A stretch of DNA of 34,407 nucleotides. Source: Basidiobolus meristosporus CBS 931.73 (Eukaryota; Basidiobolomycota; Basidiobolomycetes; Basidiobolales; Basidiobolaceae). The notes below the pieces were generated by a model. It was not told the origin of the DNA. It worked only from the letters and a program-made list of their open reading frames with translations, and did not search any database. The stretch lies in NCBI GenBank assembly GCA_002104905.1, contig MCFE01000802.1:1-34407 (forward strand), read 5' to 3'. Made by a program: the position numbers and the translations under genes. Positions 1 to 11,697 of the stretch are shown piece by piece. Position 1 is the first letter of the stretch. Each line of letters begins with the position of its first letter.

Positions 1-125
1 CCTTTGCCGCATTTCACACTAGCAGCGTTTCTTTACTTTGTATATTTCTCTATACCTCCACACTGGTTGGAATAGTTGGCTTTCTGCACTAGATCTCTCC
101 TCTGCATCTATATTCTTTACGTGAC

Positions 126-2155
126 ATGACGATACACAACATATCCCCAGTCCGTTTTCATCATAATAAGTCAAAGGTAGTGTATCCAATCCCTATGTCA
201 GACTCGGCCGCGGAAAGGTGGTATTCAACCCTCGTCCTTTTTAGTTGAACGGCCACTTTTCGGAGCTGGTCAGAGAGCTAACTTCTACAGAAGTCACCGT
301 GGTTGGCAACTATGATTTGTTGGAGACGATAGGCAAAGGTACGCCACATATACATTCAATCAACCTTGACCTCCTATTAGTGTCTAAGGACCTAATGCTG
401 AACTGTGTGTAGGTGCCTACGGTAAAGTGAAATTGGGAATGCACAGGCTCACTGGACAGAAGGTACACAGTCTAGTTAGGACCTATCCTGTTTCTTCCTA
501 TGCACTCAACACGCCAACGTTTACCAACCAGGTTGCCATCAAAATCGTGGATAAAACTCACGCGCACACAGTAGCACGAGAAATCGAGATGTGGCGTCAC
601 TTGCACCATCCGAACATCACGCAGCTTTTGGAGATTCTGACTACCGAAACCAAAATCTACATGGTGATGGAACACGTTACTGGAGGGGAGCTTTTTGAGC
701 ACATAACGAACAATGGTGCTTTGAATGAGCCTTGCGGAAGAAGCATCTTCAAAAAGCTCCTCCTAGCTGTAGAATATATTCACAAGAAACGATACGTTCA
801 TCGTGACCTCAAGTTAGAAAACATCTTGCTGGACAAGAATTTGGATCCGAAGATCATTGATTTTGGGTTTACACGCGGTATTCAAAGTCGGAGACTTTTG
901 GATACCTACTGTGGCTCTTTAGCTTACGTAGCACCGGAAGTCATTGCTGGTGGCCAATATTCCGGTCAGGAGTCTGACGTCTGGTCGTTGGGCGTTATCC
1001 TCTACACCATAATGTGCGGATATCTCCCTTTTGACGACGAGGATGAGAGTGTTATGCAACGCTTGATCGTCAACGCCGACGTCTCATTTCCTGAAGGGTT
1101 CCCCAAAGGTATGTGATTGCGATCCTTGACTGAACCTTGCTAGCATCTGCTAAGACAGTGCTTCCACCCCCCCCCCCACAGAATGCCAAGATTTGATATC
1201 CGGCGTCTTAAAAAAGAACCCAATGGATCGACTGACAGTTGAGGAGATACTGAAGCATCCGTGGATGGCCGATCCGGAAACCCCGATGGATTACGAGATG
1301 GGTGCAGCTGCTCCGTCCCACACTGCTTTTGGTGATCAAAGCCAACCTGGCATGGGCATGCGAGCTAGTTTGAAGTCTCCATGCCAGCAAGAGCCTGCTT
1401 CCGCAGCGAGCCAGTCGGTTTCTGAACTTCGATTATTCTCTTTATTGACCTCAGCAGGGATGAGGGTGGAGATGATGAAGAAATCGGTTCAAGAGAATCT
1501 ATGTGATTCTCTTTCTGCCCTGTACTACTTGCTGCTGAAGAAGAACCATGAGGCGCTTGACAATGACAAGCATGACACGGGGGCACAGAAGAGAAGACCA
1601 ACCAACAACGAGATGAACTTCTTTCGCCAACCCCGGAGCCTACCCCGAGCAAGCGAGCTGTTGTTCAATGAATTTAAAGGCAACGACAAGAAAGCCCCCA
1701 GCGGAAAACGCAGCAACATACAGAAGCTTAAAACCCGAGCTGGCATTCATGATTTTAAGCTACCGTCGCCACCGTTTTTCAAAAGATTCGATCTACACTT
1801 CATCCGAAAACACAAGCCGATGTACTCAAGCGATGACATATCTAACAAACTTACCGTGACCATAACTCCACCGACCTCACCCAATCCTTTGGACAAGGCA
1901 AAGGCCCAAGCAACCACCCCGCTCACCCTCCACAAAGCCACCGCACCTCCCCTGCCGGTGGCTGGCGTCGACGACATGCAGAAGCAGCACACGCGGCTCC
2001 GGAATATCCGAGGGCTGACGGTGATATCCAATGAACTGCACGACGAAAGGTCCCAACGCAGCCAAGTGATCACGAACCTTCAGCGGAGCATGGACAAGCC
2101 AAGCTTTCGAGCCATTCAGACGACGATCACTGAGGAAGAGGAAGATGAGATGTGA
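126..2155 (+). CDS. CAMK-family serine/threonine protein kinase (SNF1/Kin4-like), 5 exons
   Basis: Predicted exons are 126-176, 245-338, 413-462, 532-1108 and 1182-2155, giving 581 residues. The kinase domain spans about residues 40-286: glycine loop GKGAYGKV (47-54), VAIK with Lys69, catalytic loop HRDLKLEN with Asp157, DFG at Asp175, then CGSLAYVAPE and the final HPWM near 286. The activation segment and helical lobe resemble CAMK/AMPK-related kinases; DFGFTR suggests a fungal Kin4-like branch, but the subfamily is inferred. The tail (287-581) is low-complexity and basic and ends in an acidic Glu/Asp run; I recognise no second domain in it. The first exon and start are the least certain part; they rest on a good acceptor at 244 and matching phase. 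The second intron (463-531) is 69 nt and open in frame, so unspliced reading would add 23 residues inside the N-lobe. It probably phosphorylates Ser/Thr targets in cell-cycle, polarity or nutrient signalling. Confidence 0.85.
1167..1177 (+). repeat. C11 homopolymer in the last kinase intron
   Basis: A run of eleven C lies four bases before the AG acceptor that ends at 1181. It serves as a pyrimidine tract. Such runs are slippage-prone, so the length may vary between strains or be misread. Confidence 0.8.
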
Positions 2156-2274
2156 ATGCGCAGGTCTAACTCGGGTCTTGAGCCTGCAGGGTCTCTGCCT
2201 CGAACCCTAGAATAGGCCATCGGATAACCACAGTGTTGTTGACAATATAACTGAACATTTATATTGATATATCC

Positions 2275-2280
2275 AATAAA
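2275..2280 (+). terminator. AATAAA polyadenylation signal of the kinase gene
   Basis: A perfect AATAAA lies 120 nt after the kinase stop codon, in AT-rich sequence. It is a consensus match only; the cleavage site is not known. Confidence 0.5.
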
Positions 2281-3530
2281 ACCTTTGACTCATCCCACTC
2301 GTATGGCAGCAACCATATGCAACCCTGTTGGTTCCAACGTGTTACATTCGCTACTGCCCAATCCTACGAACGGCGCGGCATCACAGCAGAATCTCGGCCC
2401 ATCCCTTCTAGATACAGGCGCTTGCAAGCATTTTGGGCCACACTGGCTTGCTTCTAGGTCCAACATCGATTCATCCGATATGGATCGTTTGGCCCCGATC
2501 CCTGTTGTCCTTGCGGCAGGCCCCTCCCATGCACCAAAGTGGTTGTATCAGGCTACACATGAAGCGTTTCCTTCCCAGCCCAGCAGTCAACTGAGGCCTA
2601 CCGACCCCACTCCCCACAGCAGGGGATCTTCAAGCGTCCTTGGAATGTTTATCAACATCAGCCAATGATCGTGGAGACGTTTCATTATTGCATAGCGTTA
2701 CATCATCCGGTCGGTAATACGATGGATCAATATGCTCATGCATCCATTCATGAGGACACCTGATTTCCTGTGGGTTTACCGGCGATCGTTGGCGATAATT
2801 GGTTCGTGGCAGCAAATTTTACGCTGTTCATTTAAGGTGAGAAAAGCGATGAGGACGTGGATGTGGATGTGACGAGTGAGACCAACCATCCCCATGCCCG
2901 CCTACGCCCGCCATAGGGAAGGGATTGTCATCGATACTCGGATAAGCCTTGTTCAACTCAGCACAGCATTAGGCAATAGGCGTCACTCGCTCGCAGGCTT
3001 TTTTTTAATCTGGAAATACGATTGTGGGGATAGGGAACAGGTTCTCCTGCTGGATTAGGCAAGTGGTCGACAGGCTTCGTTTCACTGGAGCGCTTGCCTA
3101 TTCATTCCTTAATCCCGAGTTCTGGGAAGTCTTCTGGCATGGTGTCTTGGGTTGGAAGACAGAAAGAGCAGTGTGCTGCAGGGTATAGCGTGTCTGCAGA
3201 GCAGCCGAAGCGTGGGCCGTATTGTTCTGCGGTGCTAGCGCACTGCGCGGTACATCGAGAATGAGGAAGGCGGCGGATTCCTAAGGCTACCTTCCACAGA
3301 GTCAAGCAGACACACAGATGCTTGTTTCAAACCGAATATACTGGGATTTCAAGAGGCGCCAAGATCCATACGTGGGAACAACAAACATGCCAATCATTAC
3401 CATTATTCGATGGGCCATCATCAATGAGACACCAGCTGCTCGATCTTCCCCGCAAAGAGATCCCAATAAATACCCATCAGACACCCCATTCGTGAACACT
3501 ATCCCTTCGCACCTCAAAGATTATCAGGCC
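2281..3530. other. Intergenic region between kinase and GH31 genes
   Basis: About 1.25 kb. Short open frames occur on both strands but have no recognisable motif, no convincing splice structure and no codon pattern like the neighbours. The last part should hold the GH31 promoter; an AT-rich AATAAATA at 3465-3472 lies about 60 nt before the ATG and could act as a TATA-like element. Confidence 0.5.
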
Positions 3531-6157
3531 ATGGTAAAGCGCATAAACATTCTGTGTGTTTGCCTTGGGTTCTCCGCACTCGCGAATGCGCAGTACCGAA
3601 ACTCCACCCAGGTAGGCTCCGCCGATTGTCCCGGGTATAGCGTCACCAGCGTTCAGACCCGCGGCAACTCCTTGTTCTCCAGACTCTCACTGCGCGGTCA
3701 GCCTTGCAATCAATACGGGAAAGACGTCAAGGACCTTCTGTTGGAGGTTGATTATGAGAACTCTCGCTTACGGGTAAAGATCTCCGATGCGGACCAGAAG
3801 CACTGGGAGGTCCCTGTATCCATGTGGAGTCCAGACAAAAGCTACCGCCCGAAAACTTCCATGGGACAGTTACTCGAGTTCGCCTATCAGAAGGACCCAT
3901 TTTCGTTCCAGGTGAAACGCAAAGACACGGGCGAAGTGCTCTTTGACACAAGCAAGCATCGGCTAGTTTTCGAGGACACCTATCTGGAGCTGACGTCTAG
4001 CCTTCCGGAGAATGCGAATATCTACGGACTTGGCGAGGTGGTTGACACCTTCCGAAGGGACCCGACAAACACCACCCAAGCCATGTGGGGTAGAGATGTC
4101 GCGGACCCGGTACGAGAAAATCTCTATGGAACCCACCCCTTCTATATCGAACTGAGAAACGGCAAGGCTCACGGTGTCCAGATTCTTAACAGCTACGGAA
4201 TGGACGTGATCTTGGAGAAAAACTCCGTAGCCTACAAGGCTATCGGAGGGGTTCTTGACTTCTCGTTCTATCCTGGCTCAGACGCATACGAGGTCATTAA
4301 CCAGTACACCGCAACGGTCGGCAGGCCTCACCAAATTCCATACTGGTCTCTGGGCTTCCATCAATGTAAGTGGTGAATTCGACTGCCTTGCACATAGAAA
4401 ACCTGATCGCTAACATCTCCGCAGGTCGTTACGGCTACGTTGACATCGATGAAGTGGAAGGGGTGGTGAAGAACTACTCGCTTGCCAAAATCCCCTTGGA
4501 GACGATGTGGACTGATATAGAGTACATGGATATGTTCAAGGACTTCACCCTGGACCCCATTAATTATCCACTCGAGCGCGTCCAGAAGTTCGTTTCCGAG
4601 CTTCACGACAATGGCCAGCAGTATGTGTTGATCATCGACCCTGCCATCCAACGAAACGAGAGCTATGCTACCTGGACAGAAGGGGTGAAACAAGATGTAT
4701 TCATCAAGAACCCCGATGGATCTATATACATTGGCCAGGTTTGGCCGGGGTACACTGCCTTCCCCGATTGGTTCGCGCCAAACACGCAACAATGGTGGAC
4801 GTCCCAAATCAAGAACTTCATGGACGACGTGGCGATCGATGGTCTATGGATAGACATGAATGAACCGGCATCGTTCTGTGTTGGCTCGTGCGGGTCTAAC
4901 CGCACCGGTATTCCACCCTATCCTTGGGAGGATCCCAACTACAAGCCGGACATCCCTCAAACTTTCCCAGAACCTCCCTATGCCATCCACAACGCTTACG
5001 GCAATCTCTCGGTGAAGACCGTTAGTACAGAGGCCGTCCACCATGGCGGGCTTACCGAGTACCAAGTCCACAATCTGTACGGCCATATGGAAGCCATAGC
5101 CACCAGAAAATCTTTGCTCTCCGTCAACCCCAACAAGCGACCATTCCTGCTGGGCCGATCCACATTTGCTGGATCTGGTGCGCACGAAGGCCATTGGACC
5201 GGCGACAACTGGTCCACTTGGGAGCAGCTCCGATACTCCATCTCCGGGGTTCTAAGCTTCCAGATGTTCGGGATTCCGTACGTTGGCGCGGATATCTGCG
5301 GCTTCAATGGCAACACCACAGAGGAACTGTGTCTACGCTGGATGCAGCTGGGCTCGTTGTATCCGTTCTCGCGCAACCACAATGGCAAGGGGAACATCGC
5401 CCAAGAGGCCTATGTTTGGCCCTCCGTGGCCGAAGCCAGTCGCAAGGCGCTTCACACTCGCTACGAAATCCTGCCATACCTGTACACCCAGTTCCAGCAT
5501 GCACACGAGACCGGCCATCCCGTATGGAGACCGTTGGCCTTCGAATTCCCCAACGACCAGGAGATGCTGAACAACGACTTGCAATTCTTGGTGGGTCCAG
5601 GGATTTTGGCATCCCCCGTTCTCGCGGAAGGGGCGACCACTGTGGACGCCAAGTTCCCCGAGGGGATTTGGTATGACTACTACAATTGGAGTCCCATAAA
5701 CGGCACCGCCAAGCGGACCCTCTCCGCACCACTGGATGGAAATCTACCACTCCACATTCGCGGTGGACACATCATTCCGACCCAGGAGCCAGCAATCACC
5801 ATCGCACAATCGAGGGAAAATCCATTCAGCCTGCTAGTGGCCTTGGATGAGCAAGGCAATGCCGAAGGGGGCCTCTATTTAGACGACGGGCAGAGCATTC
5901 ATGTGGGCCAGCAGTTCAGCAAGATCTTCTACCGGGCCACCTCCCGCGGCGTCCAGGCCCGTGGTCACTTTGGATATCGCAGCAAGGCTCTGCTGAAGAA
6001 CATTACCATATTGGGGCTCAAGGCCCAACCCAACGAAGTCCGGGTGGATGGACGTGCCATATCTCCTAATCAGATATTCTACCACGCGGAAAAGAGGACA
6101 TTGATCATCGCTCAGCTGAGCGCCTCCATGAATAGGCCACTCCGAGTGACCTTCTAG
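3531..6157 (+). CDS. Secreted alpha-glucosidase, glycoside hydrolase family 31
   Basis: Exons 3531-4365 and 4425-6157 (59-nt intron) encode 855 residues. The chosen ATG opens a typical signal peptide (residues 1-20, hydrophobic core, ANA-Q cleavage region). An in-frame extension upstream to 3318 exists but would bury the signal peptide, so it was not used. The order is signal peptide, beta-sandwich N-domain, TIM barrel, C-terminal beta domains. The barrel contains the GH31 signature WIDMNEPASF with nucleophile Asp422, and the acid/base motif GHWTGDNW with Asp539. Several Asn-X-Ser/Thr sites are present. The enzyme should release glucose from the non-reducing ends of maltose and malto-oligosaccharides outside the cell (EC 3.2.1.20). 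Length and motifs match fungal maltase/glucoamylase-type enzymes. A substrate preference for xylosides cannot be excluded but is less likely. Confidence 0.95.
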
Positions 6158-6268
6158 GCGCGGGGGCTGGGGAGAGGCGAGGACGAGGCTGATCATTGAT
6201 GAACGAACCTACTCAGCCTCCAGCGTTCAAGTGATGTTCGCACCAATGTCAATTTTGATTTGCAAACA

Positions 6269-6274
6269 AATAAA
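6269..6274 (+). terminator. AATAAA polyadenylation signal of the GH31 gene
   Basis: Perfect hexamer 112 nt after the GH31 stop codon. Consensus match only. Confidence 0.5.
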
Positions 6275-6732
6275 GGCCTATTAGCACTGTACCTGTTGCA
6301 GCAGCATGTAGAACGGCGGTCCCGTCAGAATATTCGCGGTATTCATTTTGTGAACTTACCCCGCGACCATGCCACACGCGGACGTATGGCTTAGATGCCC
6401 ACCTGGTCGAAGCCTGGGAAATTTCGATGGCTTGTTGGCAGCACAGGGTCTTACCAATTACCTCGATCCGCTTGTTTTGTATGTCATGGAAGCCGCTGAC
6501 AAGCATCGTATCTGGATTGGTCCGACTGATGGATAGGGAACTTGGAATCTCGATGGTGTAAATTGAGCGGAATGATTCATATTCTGTGGGTGGCGTGTAG
6601 CAAATTCTGATGTATTTTGCCAGATACAGGTGGTAGGAATTACGTCTGAAGTATGAGATTATCCCCGAAATCATCGACCATTCGTGGGGAGCTGTGGGAT
6701 TCCGAAATCGAGGGATGGTACGTACTCCTTCG
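6275..6732. other. Intergenic region upstream of SSADH
   Basis: About 460 bases with no recognisable gene. A 141-codon open frame on the minus strand has no known motif and uses codons unlike the neighbouring genes; I treat it as chance. Confidence 0.45.
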
Positions 6733-6740
6733 TGACGTCA
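6733..6740. promoter_or_regulatory. CRE/ATF palindrome TGACGTCA
   Basis: A perfect 8-bp CRE lies 97 nt before the SSADH start codon. Fungal bZIP regulators of the Atf1/CREB type bind this sequence, often in stress or carbon/nitrogen responses. Its role here is inferred from position only. Confidence 0.45.
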
Positions 6741-6837
6741 ATTCAATTAGGATCTACAATAAATGTCCTTTGGGAACCCACCTCACTCCTCTTAGGTCTA
6801 GTCAACAACCCAGTCCCGCCAACTCGTTTATAAGAAT

Positions 6838-8539
6838 ATGTTTTCTGCCTTGAGAAATGAATCACTATCTCTACCCAAACGCATACTCACCAGTCAGCGC
6901 TATCTAGCCACCATGACACCACAGGTATTTCCATTTGGCTCTTTGCCGTGGCCCAGTAGCTGAGACTCTCCCTTGCTCTAGCTGAAGAAAACCAACTTGC
7001 TGAAGGAAGCGGCCTTTATCAACGGAAAGTTCGTTGGCGCCTCCACCAACCAACGCTTCGCGGTGAAGGGTGAGACTAGTTCTTGGTTTCTCTTGAATAT
7101 GCATACTGATACCGTGGTCACATAGATCCCGCCACTGGAGAGGTCATTGGAGAAGTGCCTGAAATGGATGTGACTGATTGCAAGAAAGCCATCGACGTTG
7201 CCTCAAACACCCTGAAAACCTGGAAGAAGACCACCGCCAAGGTAAAGCGACCGTCGTCTTCCTCGTGTGGCCTGCACCTTGAACTTACTGTACTCTATAG
7301 GCGCGCAGCGACATGCTGGAACGGTGGTATGACCTCATGATTGAGAACAAGGAATCGCTAGCGCAGATCCTGACCGCCGAAAATGGAAAGAACCTGACCG
7401 AATCGCGGGGGGAGATTGAATACGGCGCGTCGTTTATCAAGTGGTTTGCGGAGGAGGCTCGCCGTGCCTACGGCGATGTGATCCCCTCCCCGGTAGCTGA
7501 CAAGCGTCTGATCGTTATCCAGCAGCCGGTCGGTGTGGTTGGAATCGTCACCCCCTGGAACTTCCCCAACGCCATGATCACTCGGAAGCTAGGGGCCGCC
7601 CTCGCGGCAGGATGCACGGCGGTGGTCAAACCAGCCCACGAGACCCCGTTCTCTGCGCTGGCCCTCTGCGAATTGGCCAACCAGGCGGGCATACCCGAGG
7701 GGGTCATCAACATGGTTACCACCCAGAAGCACACCAAGGACATCGGCAAGGAAATGGCAGAGAGCGAGAAGGTGCACAAGCTGTCATTCACCGGCTCCAC
7801 CGGGGTTGGCAAGCTGCTGATGGAGCAGGGCGCCTCCACCATCAAGAAGATCTCCCTGGAGCTGGGTGGCAACGCCCCATTCATCGTATTCAACGATGCC
7901 GACGTGGATGCGGCCGTCGAGGGGGCGATTGGCTCCAAATTCCGTAACACTGGCCAGACCTGCGTCTGCAGCAACCGACTATTGATCCAGTCGGGGATCT
8001 ACGACGAGTTCGCGAAGAAATTGGTCGAGCGAGTCAAGAAGTTCAAGGTTGGGCATGGCTTCGAAGAGGGGGTCACCCACGGGCCACTGATCAGCGAGGC
8101 GGCGGTGGAAAAGGTGAAACGCCATGTGGATGACGCGGTGAGCAAGGGAGCCAGCATCGCCCAAGGTGGCAAGCACATCAAAGGAAACTTCTACGAGCCC
8201 ACCGTATTGCTGGACATGAACACTTCCATGGCGATCACCACCGAAGAGACCTTCGGGCCAGTGGCTGCCTTGTATAAATTCAGCAACGAAGACGAGGCCA
8301 TCGAGTTGGCGAACGACACACCATTCGGATTGGCCGGGTATTTCTACAGCAGAGACGTGGGCCGCATATGGAGAGTTGCTGAAGCGATGGAAGTGGGCAT
8401 GGTCGGGGTCAACTGCGGCTCAGTCAGCTTCGAATCGGCGCCGTTTGGCGGCATCAAGCAGTCCGGTCTGGGCCGCGAAGGGTCGAAGTACGGCCTGGAG
8501 GAGTATCTTGAGAAGAAGTTTATCTGCATGTCTATCTAA
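6838..8539 (+). CDS. Succinate-semialdehyde dehydrogenase, NAD(P)+, probably mitochondrial
   Basis: Exons 6838-6924, 6982-7069, 7126-7241 and 7301-8539 join in phase to 509 residues. It oxidises succinate semialdehyde to succinate in the last step of the GABA shunt, feeding the TCA cycle. Aldehyde dehydrogenase motifs are intact: TPWNFP, the FTGSTGVGK nucleotide-binding turn, ELGGNAPF with general base Glu284, and GQTCVCSNR with catalytic Cys318. Cys320, two residues on, matches the redox-sensitive pair known in GabD/SSADH enzymes and favours SSADH over other ALDH classes. The first 25 or so residues are rich in Arg, Ser and Leu and lack acidic clusters apart from one Glu, as in a mitochondrial presequence. 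A second in-frame ATG near its end (MTPQ) could give a cytosolic form. A CRE lies about 100 nt upstream. Confidence 0.93.
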
Positions 8540-8605
8540 GGGCGGCGGATGATTGGAAAGAGCTTGCTTGCTTTCACCAGCGGTTCTGTGGATTGTAAAA
8601 ACTGA

Positions 8606-8611
8606 AATAAA
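8606..8611 (+). terminator. AATAAA polyadenylation signal of the SSADH gene
   Basis: Perfect hexamer 67 nt after the SSADH stop codon, followed by T-rich sequence. Confidence 0.55.
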
Positions 8612-10519
8612 TCGATTTTTGCTTTTGTTCTTCTGACAACCATCAGTATCGCTCTTGGAGATTGGATTGGTAGATCAGGTAGCATACCTTGCAGGACCAA
8701 ATACGGCCATTCTGCCGTGACAACGCCGTAATCATAAATATGCTTCGATTCCGGAACGGCCATTTCTGCTGCCATATATACGGATACAGCGACTCCAGAA
8801 GCCCAATGGGGGAAACCTGCAGCGCCACTCCCTCGTCTGAGCTGTCAGGACTGGAAGCTTCCGTTTTTGCTCCAAGCTGTTGATGTGGGTTTCTGGAGTG
8901 GTGGGGCACAAAGTCCATAGATACATCAAGTCGTTGGATTCCCCGGGATGCCTCTTAGTAGCATTCAGTCACAGCCCAGGCACACCACTTGGATGCTTAT
9001 CAGCAGAGCTGCACCCCGGGGGCTGCCACCAAGACGGATATCGTAGCGGGCCTGAGGTTGCCGAACGGAGGGGGTGTTTTCGGCTGGGAATAGTGTGAGA
9101 CATGGGTGCGTAACTAGGGCATCAATATCAATTCGGTTGGCAATTTAAGCAACAGTTGTGAAATGCGGGATCAGTGTAGACGGGAGATAATCAGTCATGT
9201 ATAACGAGAGTGATTCGAATTTTCGATTCACCAAATATGCCCATGATGTATCGAGTGTGCCCCAACCAGCAGGATTGTGGCGTACGTATATCAATTGCGG
9301 CGATACAAGATTGCCCCGCGAGTGGCGACATTCCATTTGCTGCACATCCTTAGCCGTGATGTCTCACGAGCTAATCATCCAGCGGTTACGTTGTGGACGG
9401 ATTTCAAGTTTTAGAGTGGTTCGGAGGGAGAGCTGCTTTATCAGGCGATCACTCTCCGACCACAGCAGCAAACTACTAGGGGAGCTGTCCATGGCAAAGG
9501 GGTGATTTGAGCGCTCCATGGAAGCCAGAATCTGAATCGTAGCTTCAGCCTGGTGCCGCATTGGTAAGATGCTTGTCTCCGTAGGTCCGCGAAATATGCT
9601 GCCTTAAGGGTGCAACACTAGTTCCAAAATGCGGAGACCGAGGCCAGCCAATCTCCTGGCGCAGATGCCACTAAAGAGAGAACTGTGAACGAGGTGCTCG
9701 GAAGTCGGATCTGATGAACTTCCAAGCATCTTTGCAGCCCTACAATCATGAATGTTGATAGCATGTGTTGTTCCCGAGTGCAACGTCTTACAGCATTGTA
9801 GCCGATTTGAGGTTCACTCACAACGGTTCGAATACCTGGCCGAAACCTGATATCGCTCGTAGATGGCTCTGTGCCACCGTCAATTTCATTTAGACCTCAA
9901 GATGTACAGGGCAGCGTTTGATTTCGTTGTAGCGATGTCACATGTTAATTGAGGACTCATGATGGAATACTTCCATCTCCATGGCACCTCTAGTAAGGCT
10001 CGGCTATCCGGTGGTCGCTTGTTTGCTCCAATGTGTAGCGGAGTCAGTGCACCTGATATCCCTACTGGGCCATCTCTATACTGGACATCAACATATGTGG
10101 AAGATTGAGTGGGCAAAGGCTGCCTTTCAGCGCCATCATGAACTCCTTGCACTAGCATTGGTAGGAGAACCCAAGGCTCAGTAGGCTGACTTTGAGAAGA
10201 CCCATTGATGCAGGAATCGAACAATCAACATCTAGATGCATATGCAGGATGCTTGGAAGGTAATAAAACAGTACGGACGTCGGTTGGCTGGCCATGACGA
10301 AACGGCCCAGTCATACATTGGCCATTATTTGGGATTTCAATTAAGCTAGGCCATCACCACCACTACTGTCCCCCGGTCGCCCGGCGATACACTGGACTAA
10401 CCGCTTGCAAATATGGTTGTGATCGTTGCTGAGTGTCACGCGCCCCCGCCGGTGTAAAGAATAACTTGCTTAGCCATCCAGTGGCACATCTAAATTGAGA
10501 CTAGGGTTAGGGGCGGCCA
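8612..10519. other. Gene-poor region
   Basis: About 1.9 kb in which I find no supported gene, tRNA or repeat. Short open frames lie on both strands without domain motifs, ordered splice sites or a shared codon pattern. CpG content is normal, so this is not transposon-like in composition. Confidence 0.45.
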
Positions 10520-10963
10520 TCATGGGCCAGGGCTGTGGCCAGATTGCAAGAATTGGAAGGAGATCACCACGCTTTGTAGAAGAGCTGAGCCTCCGCAACA
10601 CCGCATTGGTGTCAGCACCGCTTTAATGAGGAGGAGCTTGAACGAGCTTCGGGTCTTGTTGGATGCATCCTGCTGCCAATACCTGGAGTTCCGTGATCTG
10701 AAGGGACGCTGATAATTCACTAGTTTCCACCCATCAACGACTCGCAAGCCAATTCGTTGGCCAATCCTCCCGTGTATATCGTTGACAAGGAAACACAAGC
10801 GGACTGATTGTGTACGTGGTACAGCACAGGTTTGGCTCTGCAGCAGTGAGGCACGCAGCGCGATAATCACCCAAGTGCTTACCTTGTGGTACGAGGCCAT
10901 CGCCACTCCTATGATCCAGCAGACTCCGAATGAGATGACTTTGAAGCCAAAAGGAGCAGCCAT
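10520..10963 (-). CDS. Doubtful small hydrophobic-leader protein
   Basis: An ATG at 10963 opens a 147-codon frame. The first 27 codons contain a hydrophobic segment (residues about 4-23) like a signal peptide or membrane anchor, and end exactly at a GTAAGC donor. A 45-nt intron (10838-10882) with a CAG acceptor would leave 132 residues; its length is a multiple of three, so the frame stays open spliced or not. The rest is basic, with scattered Cys residues and no motif I know. No TATA box or AATAAA is evident at the expected distance. It may be a real lineage-specific secreted protein or a chance frame. Confidence 0.25.
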   Translation of the reverse strand: MAAPFGFKVISFGVCWIIGVAMASYHKVSTWVIIALRASLLQSQTCAVPRTQSVRLCFLVNDIHGRIGQRIGLRVVDGWKLVNYQRPFRSRNSRYWQQDASNKTRSSFKLLLIKAVLTPMRCCGGSALLQSVVISFQFLQSGHSPGP

Positions 10964-11559
10964 CCCGCCGGACGCTGTTTGCTGCGTGGAACCAAGGCCT
11001 AATTGATCACAAACCAGTTCTCGTGTGTGGAATCGATGGCAGCCACGGAACTACTCCAGGCGATTTCCTTGAGCGGCGTGCATGAGCAATCTTGTATCGT
11101 TTCTCCAATCGGCTTGTGGGACCGGAAATTGCATTGGTGCGTCTTCATCTGAAGCTTTCCATGACGATTCTAGCTAGAGTCATCCCACGATTGAGCCCCT
11201 CTCGCAGATGGGGATTGGTGGATCTGCCTCAGAACATTAGCGTCAAGTCATCGTCAGAGGGGATTTCCCACAGTAATCACCGTTCCAGGTGGACTGGAAC
11301 AGTTTGCACGGCGCGATGGGCTAAACCCTAAGGGACTTCAGAGTAAATATCGGTTTGGCCTCCTATTTCCATCCTCAGGGTGCAAGATTCCGTGAGATTT
11401 GGGCCAGTGGGAAGGCGTGCATGAAACAAGAACCAAAATACCAGGACTGATTGGCGGTGCGGAATAAAACTGTATCATTTGGCAATGACTTGGATCATCC
11501 TTTTTTTCGCCTCAGTCATCAGTGCCTGAGGGCTGTTGCTTCCTGCTTCTCTTTAACGA
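10964..11559. other. Intergenic region
   Basis: About 600 bases without a supported gene. It leads into the promoter of the acidic orphan at 11698. Confidence 0.4.
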
Positions 11560-11567
11560 TATATAAA
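11560..11567 (+). promoter_or_regulatory. TATA box (TATATAAA) of the acidic orphan gene
   Basis: A strong TATA match lies 130 nt before the ATG at 11698. The spacing is like the TATA boxes of three other genes in this window, which supports the start chosen for the orphan. Confidence 0.55.
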
Positions 11568-11697
11568 TCGGTTCCCGTTGGCCGGACTCGCCCAGAGCCC
11601 CGAATCTTTTCCTCTCAAGTTTTATTTATTTCCAGATATCTGATTGTACCTTAGAGATACCAGCCCCCGTAAACCCTCTGTTTGCCCCGCTTCTAGC

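Noticed and set aside
2303-2668. Open frame downstream of the kinase gene
   Set aside because: It begins just after the kinase AATAAA, has low-complexity Ser/Pro/His content and no motif, promoter or splice signal. Chance frame.
3318-3530. Longer N-terminus for the GH31 enzyme
   Set aside because: The in-frame extension would place 71 unrelated residues before a good signal peptide; the ATG at 3531 gives a normal secreted enzyme.
5194-5676. 160-codon frame inside the GH31 gene
   Set aside because: It is an out-of-frame reading of GC-rich coding DNA. The GH31 frame over the same bases carries the catalytic motifs.
9811-9850. T-loop-like GGTTCGAATAC suggesting a tRNA
   Set aside because: No pairing T stem, anticodon arm or acceptor stem could be built around it.
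10196-10235. Reverse-strand TTCGATTCC resembling a tRNA T arm
   Set aside because: The flanking bases do not form a five-pair T stem, and no acceptor stem is present.
10501-11340. Telomere-like words (TTAGGG / CCCTAA)
   Set aside because: They are isolated single copies, not tandem arrays.
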